A stretch of DNA of 63,575 nucleotides from Methanocalculus taiwanensis. Lineage in GTDB: Archaea > Halobacteriota > Methanomicrobia > Methanomicrobiales > Methanocorpusculaceae. The notes below the pieces were generated by a model. The model worked only from the letters and a program-made list of their open reading frames with translations. It did not search any database and was not told where the DNA came from. Below, in pieces: positions 18,813-27,244 of the stretch. A program made the translations under genes and the position numbers. The DNA lies in the NCBI RefSeq assembly GCF_024372745.1, contig NZ_VOTZ01000013.1, positions 1 through 63,575 of the forward strand, written 5' to 3'. Every line of letters begins with the position of its first letter. Position 1 is the stretch's first letter.

Positions 18813-18872
18813 TTATATTGGGTATAGGAGAATCGTTCCCAGGAATGGTTCAGGAGCAGAAAAGGTTTGAGA

Positions 18873-18957
18873 CGCCGAGGGGGAGATTTGAACTCCCGAG
18901 GTGCAAAACACCAGTGGCTTTCGAGGCCACCGCCTTCCCGGACTAGACTACCTCGGC
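18873..18957 (-). tRNA. tRNA-Ser (anticodon CGA)
   Basis: An 85-base cloverleaf on the minus strand. The acceptor stem gccgagg pairs with cctcggc and G is the discriminator base. The anticodon stem gtggc/gccac encloses loop ctcgaaa with anticodon CGA (codon UCG). A long variable arm (ggtg tttt gcacc) marks it as class II, and the T arm is gggag ttcaaat ctccc. CCA is not encoded and no intron is seen. Minus-strand A/T-rich elements just upstream (ttctatatcc near 18970 and ccttaatacc near 18990) could be its TATA box. Confidence 0.95.
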
Positions 18958-19020
18958 ATAGATCGGGATATAGAATTTCATTTGTGCGGTATTAAGGCTT
19001 CTGAAGGGTCCTCCTATGCG

Positions 19021-19032
19021 TAGACTACCTCG
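19021..19032. repeat. 12-base copy of the tRNA-Ser 5' end
   Basis: tagactacctcg here repeats 18944-18955, the acceptor/D-arm start of the tRNA-Ser gene, in the same orientation 77 bases away. Flanking bases also agree partly. A toxin-antitoxin pair follows immediately. The copy is short and may be chance, but tRNA-end duplications are a usual trace of integration. Confidence 0.35.
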
Positions 19033-19217
19033 TAATCACTTGCAGATATTGCTTCGCCTCGATCTTCGCAGATAATCAAAACCTGATGACGGGGTGGTAT
19101 TAAAATAAGAGCCTATCCCTCATGCATTCAGCAGATACAAGGATTCCGAGCAGAAGCAATCAAGATAAGAGTCACTATTATATGCTCCGCTTTCGTAGTG
19201 TATCACTAAGTGGTCTT

Positions 19218-19403
19218 ATGCCGGTAGAAGTGGATGGAAGACTCGTTAATACTACAACAATCCAGCTGGATCAACCTTTGGAGAATGGGGGAGAGAAAGT
19301 GATTGTCAGGTTAAAAAAACGATCCAAAAAAACAATTAAACTAACTGCCCCTGAAAGATTTATTCTCGATCTGGCCGAAAAAGACCTTGAAGAGTTGTAC
19401 TGA
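19218..19403 (+). CDS. putative antitoxin partner of the PIN toxin
   Basis: 61 residues from the ATG at 19218. The frame stays open to 19122, but a TATA-like ctattatatg at 19175-19184 falls inside the longer version, so the short start fits better. The first part looks like a small beta-rich fold (MPVEVDGRLVNTTTIQLDQP), followed by a basic patch RLKKRSKKTIKL and an acidic helix. No antitoxin family is certain. Size, position and the tgatg overlap with the PIN-domain gene support an antitoxin role. Confidence 0.6.
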   Translation: MPVEVDGRLVNTTTIQLDQPLENGGEKVIVRLKKRSKKTIKLTAPERFILDLAEKDLEELY

Positions 19404-19894
19404 TGCATACCGATGATATTGCCGAGGGGTCAGTTTTTCTCGATACCAATATTCTTCTCTATGCGTTCAGCACTACCCGTTTCTCAGACTCTTCTGAACG
19501 ACTTCTTGAAAGGATTCAAGCCGAAGAGATCATCGGATATATCAATTCTACCGTCATTGATGAATTTTTTCACAAGGCAATGCTCACCCAGATGTATACA
19601 GAAAAGCAGCTTTCTCCACGCGATGCGATTATCTACATCAAACAAAATCCAGGAATTTTAAAGGATATGCATGCTCCATATTCTATCACACATGATATCA
19701 TACAGGAGTACAACCTTATTATCCTCGATACTTCCGATATTCTGAGCGATACACTTGCAATTTCACAGAATTATGGATTGCTCTTCTCAGATGCCCTCCA
19801 TGCTGCTTCAGTACAGAAACACCAGATTGACTATTTCGCCACAAACGATCGTGATTTTGACAGAGTGGATTTCTTAACTCTGGCACATCCCTGA
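19403..19894 (+). CDS. PIN-domain toxin (VapC-like ribonuclease)
   Basis: 163 residues with the four PIN acidic residues: D14 in FLDTNILLY, E54 in VIDEFFHKA, D130 in FSDALHAAS and D149 in ATNDRDF. Such proteins are Mg-dependent ribonucleases that cut tRNA or rRNA when freed from the antitoxin. The start overlaps the stop of the small upstream gene. It lies beside tRNA-Ser and a fragment of it, a common landing place for mobile toxin-antitoxin pairs. Confidence 0.85.
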   Translation: MHTDDIAEGSVFLDTNILLYAFSTTRFSDSSERLLERIQAEEIIGYINSTVIDEFFHKAMLTQMYTEKQLSPRDAIIYIKQNPGILKDMHAPYSITHDIIQEYNLIILDTSDILSDTLAISQNYGLLFSDALHAASVQKHQIDYFATNDRDFDRVDFLTLAHP

Positions 19895-19971
19895 AAACAA
19901 CCTCTCCCACTCCTCACCACCCCCGGACTCCTATAGTCACTGCTATCTGCTCCCAATACAGATATCCCTCT

Positions 19972-20634
19972 ATGCAACATCCACCGCTTCGCCTGATCAT
20001 CTTTGATTTTGATGGGGTGATCGCCGAATCCATCTCCATGAAGGCAGAAGCATTCAGGGAGACATTCTCGTTTGTACCAGAACATCAGGATGCGATCGTG
20101 CAGTACCATCTTGATAACGGGGGGATGAGCCGTTTCGTGAAGTTTTGCCACATCTATAAAGAGATGCTCCATGAGGAGCTCACTCCTGAACAGGAAGAGT
20201 GGCTTGGGGACCGGTATGCGGGAATCATCCGGGAAAAAATGTTCACAATACCGCTTGTTCCGGGAGCCTTTGAGCTTCTAAACGAATTAAAGGGCAATAT
20301 TCCCCTCTTTGTCGTCTCAGCAACCCCTGAGGGGGAGATGCATGAGATTGCAGATCGCCGGGGGCTTTCAGATTATTTTATCCGTATCTATGGCTCCCCA
20401 CGTTCAAAAGCAGATTGTATTCGGGAGATTCTCACCGCAACCGGTGTTTCACCGGAGGAAACTCTCTTCATCGGCGACGCTCCACAGGACTGGCAGGCGG
20501 CAACAGATACGGGTGTCCGGTTTATTGCAAGGGTAGCGCCGGGTGATACGGATAGATTCTTTGGGAAGCCCGGTGTTGAGAGGATCGTCTCTGATCTCCA
20601 TGAAATCCGGGAATTATTCTCATCAAATCTCTAA
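19972..20634 (+). CDS. HAD-family phosphatase
   Basis: 220 residues with all HAD motifs: nucleophile D12 and acid D14 in IIFDFDGVIAES, motif II in FVVSATPEG, a lysine in SPRSKADCI and motif III FIGDAPQDW. A helical cap lies at about 18-95, as in beta-phosphoglucomutase or phosphoglycolate phosphatase relatives. Substrate not predictable. It is a single gene convergent with the thermosome. Confidence 0.87.
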   Translation: MQHPPLRLIIFDFDGVIAESISMKAEAFRETFSFVPEHQDAIVQYHLDNGGMSRFVKFCHIYKEMLHEELTPEQEEWLGDRYAGIIREKMFTIPLVPGAFELLNELKGNIPLFVVSATPEGEMHEIADRRGLSDYFIRIYGSPRSKADCIREILTATGVSPEETLFIGDAPQDWQAATDTGVRFIARVAPGDTDRFFGKPGVERIVSDLHEIRELFSSNL

Positions 20635-20678
20635 AAAAGGGATTTAAGTATCCTGTAGGGAAAAGAAGGGGATTGGTT

Positions 20679-22274
20679 TTACTGCCCGGGTGCGTGGGAC
20701 TGGGTGACCATCATATCGTCAACCCGGATCAGGAGGGATGCGATCTCGGATGCACTCTGGATTGCCTGGCGCTTCACACGCATCGGCTCAAAAACACCCT
20801 CTTCACTCATGTCGACGATCTTACCGGTATAGACATTGAGGCCAGTATTCTTTTTGCCGTCAGTGTGTGCCTTCTTCAGTTCAACCAGCTTGTCGATTGG
20901 GTTGAATCCCGAGTTCTCTGCGAGTGTAATCGGGATGATCTCAAATGCATTTGCAAACGCTTCGACAGCGATCTGTTCACGGCCACCGATGGTAGCTGCA
21001 TAGTCGCGGATCCGGACGATCATCTCTGTCTCAACCGCTGCGCCGCCGATGGTGTATTTCCCATCTTCCATTGCATCCTGGATAACCCGCTTTGCGTCAT
21101 TGATCGCACGCTCAAGCTCATCGATGAGATACTGGGTAGAACCTCGGATCAGGATTGTGACTGCCTTTGCGTTCTCGCATCCTGAGATCTTCGTCAGCTC
21201 CTCTCCGTAGATCTGCTCCACCTGTTCGGCTGTGCCGAGGGTTGCAGGGGTCAGATCCTCGGGTTTGTTGACGATCTCTCCGCAGAGTGCCTTTGCTGCG
21301 TACTTCATCTCCTTCTCTGGCACATCTTCAAGTGTATAGATCCCTGCCTTTGCCAGGTAGTACTGCACGGAATCGGCAATGCCTTTCTGGCAGAGGAGAA
21401 CATTTGCACCTGAAGCGATGATCTGATCTGCAAGCTTCTTCAACGAGGCTCTCTCGGCATCGCCAAATGCTGCAACCTGTTCGGATGAGGAGATCTTGAT
21501 CTTTGCCTTGGTCTGGGTCTTTGTAATCTCAAGGGGTGTGCCGATCATGGCAACTTGTGCGCCCTTCACAAGCTTAGGCATCTGTTCGTCTACACGGCCC
21601 TTGCCGATGATAACTCCCCGGACAAGCTCGATGTCATCCATTGCATCGCCCTTCTGGGTCTTGACAAGAATATCGTCTTCATCGATGACGATTCTGCCGG
21701 ATGAAGAGTCGGCGACAGTTGCAACCGCATCAACGACGATATCAGCAGCCTTCTCCATGACTGCCTCGATCGTCTTCCCGATCATAGCGGTCTTTGCGAT
21801 CTTCTTCAGGCTCTCCTTATCATCTGGGGTGACATTGACTGCAAGTTCCGAGAGGATCTCAAGTGCTTTTCTCATACCCAGCGAATAGCCCTTTGAGATG
21901 TTTGTCGGATGGATCCCCATCTTGAGCATCCGTTCGGCCTGCTCCATGAATGAACCGACCATGATGGCAGCGGTGGTGGTTCCGTCTCCGCACTCATCGT
22001 CCTGTGCGGTTGCAACCTCGACTACCATCTTGGCGCCGGGGTGCTGAACCGAGAGTTCGCTTAAAATGGTCGCACCATCGTTTGTGATGGTGATATCGCC
22101 TCCGGCAACGAGCATCTTATCCATACCGCGGGGTCCAAGCGTCGTCCTTACCGCTTCGGAGATCGCTTTTGCCGCGAGGATATTTGATCGCTGTGCCTCA
22201 TGACCGCGGGTCTGTTCAACGTTATCCCGCAGGATAATAATTGGTTGCCCGGTTAACTGATTTTGATTTGCCAC
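20679..22274 (-). CDS. ths: thermosome subunit (group II chaperonin)
   Basis: 531 residues, close to the usual length. Hallmarks are TTLGPRGMDKML at 45-56, NDGATIL at 65-71, GDGTT at 96-100 in the ATP site, and the late GGGxxE-like GGAAVETE. It folds proteins in a double-ring complex with a built-in lid. The C-terminus ends HAPGQ and lacks the glycine/methionine-rich tail seen in many thermosomes. It starts with GTG after a strong ribosome site (ggagg, 8 bases). Only one subunit gene is in the window. Confidence 0.96.
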   Translation of the reverse strand: MANQNQLTGQPIIILRDNVEQTRGHEAQRSNILAAKAISEAVRTTLGPRGMDKMLVAGGDITITNDGATILSELSVQHPGAKMVVEVATAQDDECGDGTTTAAIMVGSFMEQAERMLKMGIHPTNISKGYSLGMRKALEILSELAVNVTPDDKESLKKIAKTAMIGKTIEAVMEKAADIVVDAVATVADSSSGRIVIDEDDILVKTQKGDAMDDIELVRGVIIGKGRVDEQMPKLVKGAQVAMIGTPLEITKTQTKAKIKISSSEQVAAFGDAERASLKKLADQIIASGANVLLCQKGIADSVQYYLAKAGIYTLEDVPEKEMKYAAKALCGEIVNKPEDLTPATLGTAEQVEQIYGEELTKISGCENAKAVTILIRGSTQYLIDELERAINDAKRVIQDAMEDGKYTIGGAAVETEMIVRIRDYAATIGGREQIAVEAFANAFEIIPITLAENSGFNPIDKLVELKKAHTDGKKNTGLNVYTGKIVDMSEEGVFEPMRVKRQAIQSASEIASLLIRVDDMMVTQSHAPGQ

Positions 22275-22314
22275 TCTGTAATCCTCCTGTATTGATAAAA
22301 ATTGAATTGAACTT

Positions 22315-22325
22315 CTATATAAATG
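22315..22325 (-). promoter_or_regulatory. TATA box of the thermosome gene
   Basis: Minus-strand catttatatag, near the archaeal consensus and centred about 46 bases before the GTG at 22274. This leaves a leader of about 20 bases that contains the ggagg ribosome site. Confidence 0.6.
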
Positions 22326-22346
22326 TAGCCTATGTCGTGACCCTGC

Positions 22347-22970
22347 TTAATCTATTCTGGAGATTCTGAAGAGTGAGTGTACCGGGACTCCCTCAACCTC
22401 GGTGATACCGCGCTTATCAAAGAGGACCCAGACCGCCACCGGCACCCCCCCGTGCCTCCTGAGATATGCAACAACTTCCTGGATGGTCCTGCCTGAGGTG
22501 ATCACATCATCGACGATAATGCAGCGCTTATTTTTCACATTGGCAAAGTTCCCTGAGATGGATCCGATGGGCGTATCGGAGGTGGCATGCTTTGCAGGAT
22601 GGTAGATTGCAAGGCTGCACCCCTCGCGTGCACCGATCAGGGTGGCGAGCGGGATGCCCGAGATTGCAATCCCGACGATCACATCGGCATCGAGGGGCTC
22701 GGTCCGATCTGAGGGTGGGATGTATGCATCGATCATCATCGCTGCAACTGCCTCGATAAGCTGTGCATCACAACTTACCCTTGTCCAGTCTATGTGCACA
22801 TCTCGTGGGGCCTCATCTCCCTTCGGCTGGGTCAGAAGCCAGGTAACCGTCTCTATCGAGAGGGAGAGCTCGTCTGCAATCTGGCCTGGACTATGCCCCT
22901 CTTCGAGGAGCAGGCGTGCCCGCTCTTTCAGATCCTCAAGGGATGACATATCTGTAAAGGTGATATTCAT
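22347..22970 (-). CDS. HTH-phosphoribosyltransferase regulator (GfcR-like)
   Basis: 207 residues. Residues about 11-47 form a helix-turn-helix ([21 protein letters not shown]) and the rest is a type I phosphoribosyltransferase with the PRPP loop [13 protein letters not shown] at about 152-164. This is the orotate-phosphoribosyltransferase-like family whose haloarchaeal member GfcR activates sugar-catabolic genes; in methanogens the target is unknown. The start directly abuts the nob1 stop. A later ATG (residue 8) is possible but has a poorer ribosome site. Confidence 0.82.
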   Translation of the reverse strand: MNITFTDMSSLEDLKERARLLLEEGHSPGQIADELSLSIETVTWLLTQPKGDEAPRDVHIDWTRVSCDAQLIEAVAAMMIDAYIPPSDRTEPLDADVIVGIAISGIPLATLIGAREGCSLAIYHPAKHATSDTPIGSISGNFANVKNKRCIIVDDVITSGRTIQEVVAYLRRHGGVPVAVWVLFDKRGITEVEGVPVHSLFRISRID

Positions 22971-23426
22971 CTATTTATGCCTTCGTTTCAACGGAGCGCC
23001 GCATACCGGGCAGTCTGCTCCCTCCTCAACATCCCGGCCGCAGCCGGTGCATACCATCTTCCAGATACGCCGTTTCGCCCGCCGCTGGAGTATGGGTCTC
23101 ACCCTGATCCCAAGGGCAGCGGCAACATTCTGAACAGCAAAATCATCTGTTGCCACCTCACCCCTGATCGTAGAGGCAAGTGCCAGTATACTGACATCTG
23201 TTTCAGAGAGGACGCCGATATCCCCGGTTGATTCCGCTGCTTTCCGAACATTCCCGAAGGATTCTGGCGGCGGCTCTATTACTGTCAGCCCACCTGCCTT
23301 CAGTGCATCGAGTCGGCATTTGGATCTGAGATCGCAGAGTTCCGCAATTACCAGCGGGGTGGTGAAGAGATCGCCATCCAAAGGATATTCTCCAAAGAAG
23401 AAGGACGCATCACAGACGATCTTCAT
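22971..23426 (-). CDS. nob1: Nob1-type rRNA endonuclease
   Basis: 151 residues: a PIN domain (D6, D77, D94/D95 as metal ligands) followed by a zinc ribbon with C126, C129, C139 and C142. Archaeal Nob1 makes the final 3' cut of 16S rRNA. The basic link QRRAKRRIWK lies between the domains. The start overlaps the end of rtcA by 4 bases and its stop (TAG) touches the next start, so it belongs to a tight operon. Confidence 0.87.
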   Translation of the reverse strand: MKIVCDASFFFGEYPLDGDLFTTPLVIAELCDLRSKCRLDALKAGGLTVIEPPPESFGNVRKAAESTGDIGVLSETDVSILALASTIRGEVATDDFAVQNVAAALGIRVRPILQRRAKRRIWKMVCTGCGRDVEEGADCPVCGAPLKRRHK

Positions 23427-24382
23427 GCCGACACCTCCACACAGTCACCCTGACTTGCTATGGAGATCGGGTACCCGAAATGCCCAAGCAGTGAGATCAT
23501 GGTCATCGCGTGAGATGTGAGCTTTGTTGTGCCAATTGATCCTCCATAAAGTGCAAGGTAGGGGAGGAGCTGATCGCAGGCATGTGGGTCGAGATCAAAG
23601 GATCGCCCCTGAAGGAAAGATTCTGCTGCCATTCGCCCCACAGCCTCTGCAGGAAGCCCCTGTTTCCCGAGGGCGGATCCCCCATGCCCTCCTGAAAAGA
23701 CCGTACAGGATGATCCGATCGAAGATCCCTTTTGCCGAACGATATGGATTGGCAGATCCCCCGCAACAGACGCTGCTGCATCCGCCTGCCGGGTAGCCAC
23801 GTGATCGGGTAGTCCAGAGGAGGCAGATACAATCCCGGAACCGGCTGGAATAAAAGTGCCGAGCGGGGCGATCCGGGATGGTTCAACTACAACCCTGACT
23901 CTGCCTCCTCCTTCCGGATAGTATCCTCTTACCAGTATCTCAAGGGAGATTCTGCCCCCATGTGTTCTCAGATACTCCAGGAAGACACACTCACAGTAAT
24001 CGATCGTCGGGGCATCACGCACCTCGGTTCCGCCGGTAATAGTGATACTGCCTCCTATTCGGATTGCAAGGGGAAGCCAGGCTGATAAGACTAGCGGAAT
24101 ACTCCCCGCAGTTCCAATATCGATACAGATATCCTTCCTCTCCGGTTCGCCGGGAAGAAAGGTAATCTCACCTGTTCCAATGGAAACACCCGTGGTTGAG
24201 GCATTCGAAATCGCGGCTGCCGCCTTTACCGCAGCGACATGCTGGGCGGCAAGACCGGGAATAGATCTGTTCTTCCGGATATTCCTAATCGTAACCGGCT
24301 CTCCCGAAACAGAAGAGAGGGCTACTGCTGTCCGGACGATCTGGCCTCCGCCCTCGAGCGTACCGCCATCGATTGTTATCAT
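23423..24382 (-). CDS. rtcA: RNA 3'-terminal phosphate cyclase
   Basis: 319 residues. The signature GGTLEGGGQIVRTAVALS at 6-23 and the late SHAMTMISLLGHF, holding the likely adenylylated histidine, identify RtcA, which converts RNA 3'-phosphates into 2',3'-cyclic ends using ATP. Length fits. It overlaps prs upstream and nob1 downstream by 4 bases each, so all three are translated in series. Confidence 0.92.
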   Translation of the reverse strand: MITIDGGTLEGGGQIVRTAVALSSVSGEPVTIRNIRKNRSIPGLAAQHVAAVKAAAAISNASTTGVSIGTGEITFLPGEPERKDICIDIGTAGSIPLVLSAWLPLAIRIGGSITITGGTEVRDAPTIDYCECVFLEYLRTHGGRISLEILVRGYYPEGGGRVRVVVEPSRIAPLGTFIPAGSGIVSASSGLPDHVATRQADAAASVAGDLPIHIVRQKGSSIGSSCTVFSGGHGGSALGKQGLPAEAVGRMAAESFLQGRSFDLDPHACDQLLPYLALYGGSIGTTKLTSHAMTMISLLGHFGYPISIASQGDCVEVSA

Positions 24383-25224
24383 CTCCTGAGTGCCTCGGCA
24401 ATCGCCGGTGCAGCAGATATGACAGAACAGCCCCTCTCGATCGTATCGCTTGATGCGATTTGGGAGAATCCTGCTGCAATCAGGCGTGCGTACCCTCCTC
24501 CCGAGAAGACGCCATGGACGCAGGCGGCAGAGATAGAACGGGCTCCTTCTGCTGCGAGCATCTCTGCAGCGGTGGTAAGCGTTCCTCCTGTTGAGATGAT
24601 ATCGTCGACGATGACGACATTCCTCCCGGCAACTCCGACATCCTTCTGCCTGATTGATACTTCCACACCCGAATGCCGGGTCTTATCGAGATGGTTGCAG
24701 TCCCACCCGCAATCAGCGGCAACGCCTTGTGCAAATGGCCATGCTCCATCATCGGGTGCGAGAATGAGGGGGTTTTCAATGGCGGTTTTCGCAAGGTACT
24801 CTCCGACTGCCGGTGCGATCGAGATATTAACTGCAGGCACGCCGAAGTACTTTAGCACATCCGGTTCATGGATATTCACGGTGATAATCCGTGCAACGCC
24901 CCTGCTGAGTGCCTGAGCAATCGCACGGATGCTTATCGGCTCCCCGGTATTGAACCGCTTATCCTGCCGTGCATATGCCATGTACGGTATGACGAGGCTC
25001 ACTTCGGATCCTTCACAGGCATCGATTAAGAGGAGAAGTTCAACAATAGACTCTGCATCGGGGAGGGATGATACGATCACTGTTCTGTCATCAAGCCCGT
25101 CTGCCCGGATATATATCTCATTATCAGGAAACCGGGATTTTTTTACCTCTCCCAGGGGTGCGCCCAGGTTTTCTGCTACTTTTGAAGCGATAATCTGGCT
25201 TTTATCTGTGTATATGACCTTCAT
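24379..25224 (-). CDS. prs: ribose-phosphate pyrophosphokinase
   Basis: 281 residues, the length of the shorter archaeal PRPP synthases. YARQDKRF (84-91) is the ATP-binding arm, NIHEPDVLKYF (117-127) replaces the bacterial DLHADQIQ motif, and VVIVDDIISTGGTL (203-216) is the PRPP loop. It makes PRPP from ribose 5-phosphate and ATP for nucleotide, histidine and methanopterin synthesis. It is the first gene of the minus-strand operon; agtttaagtag on the minus strand about 28 bases upstream is a likely TATA box. Confidence 0.93.
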   Translation of the reverse strand: MKVIYTDKSQIIASKVAENLGAPLGEVKKSRFPDNEIYIRADGLDDRTVIVSSLPDAESIVELLLLIDACEGSEVSLVIPYMAYARQDKRFNTGEPISIRAIAQALSRGVARIITVNIHEPDVLKYFGVPAVNISIAPAVGEYLAKTAIENPLILAPDDGAWPFAQGVAADCGWDCNHLDKTRHSGVEVSIRQKDVGVAGRNVVIVDDIISTGGTLTTAAEMLAAEGARSISAACVHGVFSGGGYARLIAAGFSQIASSDTIERGCSVISAAPAIAEALRR

Positions 25225-25258
25225 TGTTAGATTCTCCCGGTACTGAAACTACTTAAAC

Positions 25259-25278
25259 TATCGGTCTCCGATATATAA
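25259..25278. promoter_or_regulatory. lonB TATA box with adjoining dyad
   Basis: atatataag at 25271-25279 is the TATA box for lonB and predicts a transcript start near 25299, upstream of the ATG at 25311. A perfect inverted repeat tatcgg/ccgata with a 3-base centre spans 25259-25273, touching this TATA box and lying between the divergent prs and lonB promoters. A bound dimer could control both. Confidence 0.5.
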
Positions 25279-25310
25279 GCATTCAACATATGTGTGAGGT
25301 ATATCTCAGA

Positions 25311-27242
25311 ATGGGGACAGAGACAGAGACTGTGGGCCTTGCCGAAGAAGAATTCAATGAAGAACTCCTCTTCGGCGATATCGATATTGCCACAACCGCT
25401 GACGTTGAGGTGCCGCCCGGGCTCATCGACCAGGTGATCGGACAGGAACATGCTGTCGAGGTGATCAGGAAAGCTGCAATCCAGCGACGGCATGTGATGA
25501 TGATCGGAACCCCCGGAACCGGCAAATCGATGCTTGCCAAGGCAATGACCGAACTCCTTCCAAAAGAAGAGATGCAGGACATCCTCGTCTATCCAAACTC
25601 CGATGACAATAATAACCCTCTCGTGCGGACCGTTCCCGCCGGAAGGGGCAAGGAGATCGTTGCTGCTCATAAGATGGAGTCACGGAAACGGGCACAGATG
25701 CGGAATATGCTGATGCTGATGCTCGTCTTCGGTATCATCGGGTATGCCCTCATCTCCGGGATGCTCCTGATGGGTATCATCGCTGTTGCCTTCATCTTCC
25801 TCGCATTCAGGACGATGATGCCTCGGGATGATGTGATGGTTCCAAAACTTCTCGTATCGACGTCGCCAGATTCAAAAGCCCCCTTCATCGACGGAACCGG
25901 GTCTCATGCAGGTGCACTCCTTGGCGATGTCCGGCATGATCCCTTCCAGTCAGGTGGGCTTGAGACACCTTCGCACGATCGTGTGGAGGCAGGTGCAATC
26001 CACCGCTCGCACAAAGGCGTACTCTTCATCGATGAGATCAACACTCTCACACCCCATTCCCAGCAAAACCTCCTCACCGCACTCCAGGAGGGTGAGTTCC
26101 CGATCACCGGCCAGAGTGAACGTTCAAGCGGTGCAATGGTCAGGACCGAGCCGGTTCCCTGCCGCTTCGTGATGATTGCAGCAGGTAATCTTGATGCAAT
26201 GCAGGGGATGCACCCGGCTCTCCGCTCCCGTATACGGGGATATGGATACGAGGTATTCATGCAGGATACGATCGATGACAGCCCTGCAAATCGCGAGAAG
26301 TTCATCCGTTTCATCGCACAGGAAGTCAAAAATGACGGTAAAATCCCTCCATTTGACAGAAGTGCCATTACCGAGGTGATCCGCGAGGCCCGGAGGCGTT
26401 CGAACAGGAAAGGTCACCTCACCCTGAAACTCCGTGATCTCGGCGGCCTTGTCCGGGTTGCAGGAGACATTGCCCGCGGCGAGGGATCAGAAGTGACAAG
26501 CCTCCCCCATGTTCTCGCTGCAAAAGAGACTGCCCGCTCTGTTGAAGATCAGATCTCAGACGAATATATCCGACGCAGCCGGGATTACGATCTAACAATT
26601 ATCTCAGGAACTGCTGTTGGAAAAGTAAACGGCCTTGCGGTGATGGGGAGCGATTCGGGTTCGGTACTCCCGATCGTTGCCGAAGTCACCCCTGCACAGG
26701 GTGCTTCCGGGACTGTGATCGCAACCGGTCTTTTAAAGGAGATTGCGCAGGAGTCGATCAAGAATGTCTCGGCAATCCTGAAGAAGTTCACTGGCAAGGA
26801 TATCAGAAACATCGATATTCATGTCCAGTTCATTGGCACCTACCAGGGTGTTGAAGGGGATTCCGCATCAGTCTCGGTTGCAACCGCGGTCATCTCAGCA
26901 ATTGAAGGCATTCCTGTCCGGCAGGATGTGGCAATGACCGGCTCCCTTTCGGTCAGGGGCGATGTCCTCCCGGTTGGTGGTGTCACCTACAAGATCGAGG
27001 CGGCTGCAAAAGCCGGGATCAAAAAGGTCTTTATCCCGAGATCAAATGCAGGCGATGTACTGGTCGAGGACCGGTACAGGGAGATGATTGAGATCATCCC
27101 GGTCTCGCATATCGAGGAGATCCTTGAGCAGGCACTGGTTCCGGCAAACCGTGCAGGATTCCTTGCCAAGCTGAAGAAACTTGCAGAGCATGCAATGATC
27201 CCGCCAAATCAGCCGATAACCACTGAACCAGGGGTTGTCTGA
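25311..27242 (+). CDS. lonB: archaeal membrane protease LonB
   Basis: 643 residues from the ATG at 25311, which has gaggt 10 bases before it; the ATG at 25290 would precede the predicted transcript start. Walker A GTPGTGKS lies near residue 66-73. Two membrane helices (about 130-165) sit inside the AAA domain, as in all archaeal Lon proteins. Walker B is LFIDEINTL. The protease domain has the catalytic serine in GDSASVSVA (about 517) and lysine in TYKIEAA (about 560). It degrades misfolded and regulatory proteins at the membrane. The TldD start follows 2 bases after its stop. Confidence 0.95.
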   Translation: MGTETETVGLAEEEFNEELLFGDIDIATTADVEVPPGLIDQVIGQEHAVEVIRKAAIQRRHVMMIGTPGTGKSMLAKAMTELLPKEEMQDILVYPNSDDNNNPLVRTVPAGRGKEIVAAHKMESRKRAQMRNMLMLMLVFGIIGYALISGMLLMGIIAVAFIFLAFRTMMPRDDVMVPKLLVSTSPDSKAPFIDGTGSHAGALLGDVRHDPFQSGGLETPSHDRVEAGAIHRSHKGVLFIDEINTLTPHSQQNLLTALQEGEFPITGQSERSSGAMVRTEPVPCRFVMIAAGNLDAMQGMHPALRSRIRGYGYEVFMQDTIDDSPANREKFIRFIAQEVKNDGKIPPFDRSAITEVIREARRRSNRKGHLTLKLRDLGGLVRVAGDIARGEGSEVTSLPHVLAAKETARSVEDQISDEYIRRSRDYDLTIISGTAVGKVNGLAVMGSDSGSVLPIVAEVTPAQGASGTVIATGLLKEIAQESIKNVSAILKKFTGKDIRNIDIHVQFIGTYQGVEGDSASVSVATAVISAIEGIPVRQDVAMTGSLSVRGDVLPVGGVTYKIEAAAKAGIKKVFIPRSNAGDVLVEDRYREMIEIIPVSHIEEILEQALVPANRAGFLAKLKKLAEHAMIPPNQPITTEPGVV

Positions 27243-27244
27243 GC

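Noticed and set aside
25904-26368. 154-residue minus-strand frame inside lonB
   Set aside because: Wholly inside a conserved gene on the other strand; its sequence is the reverse reading of the AAA domain.
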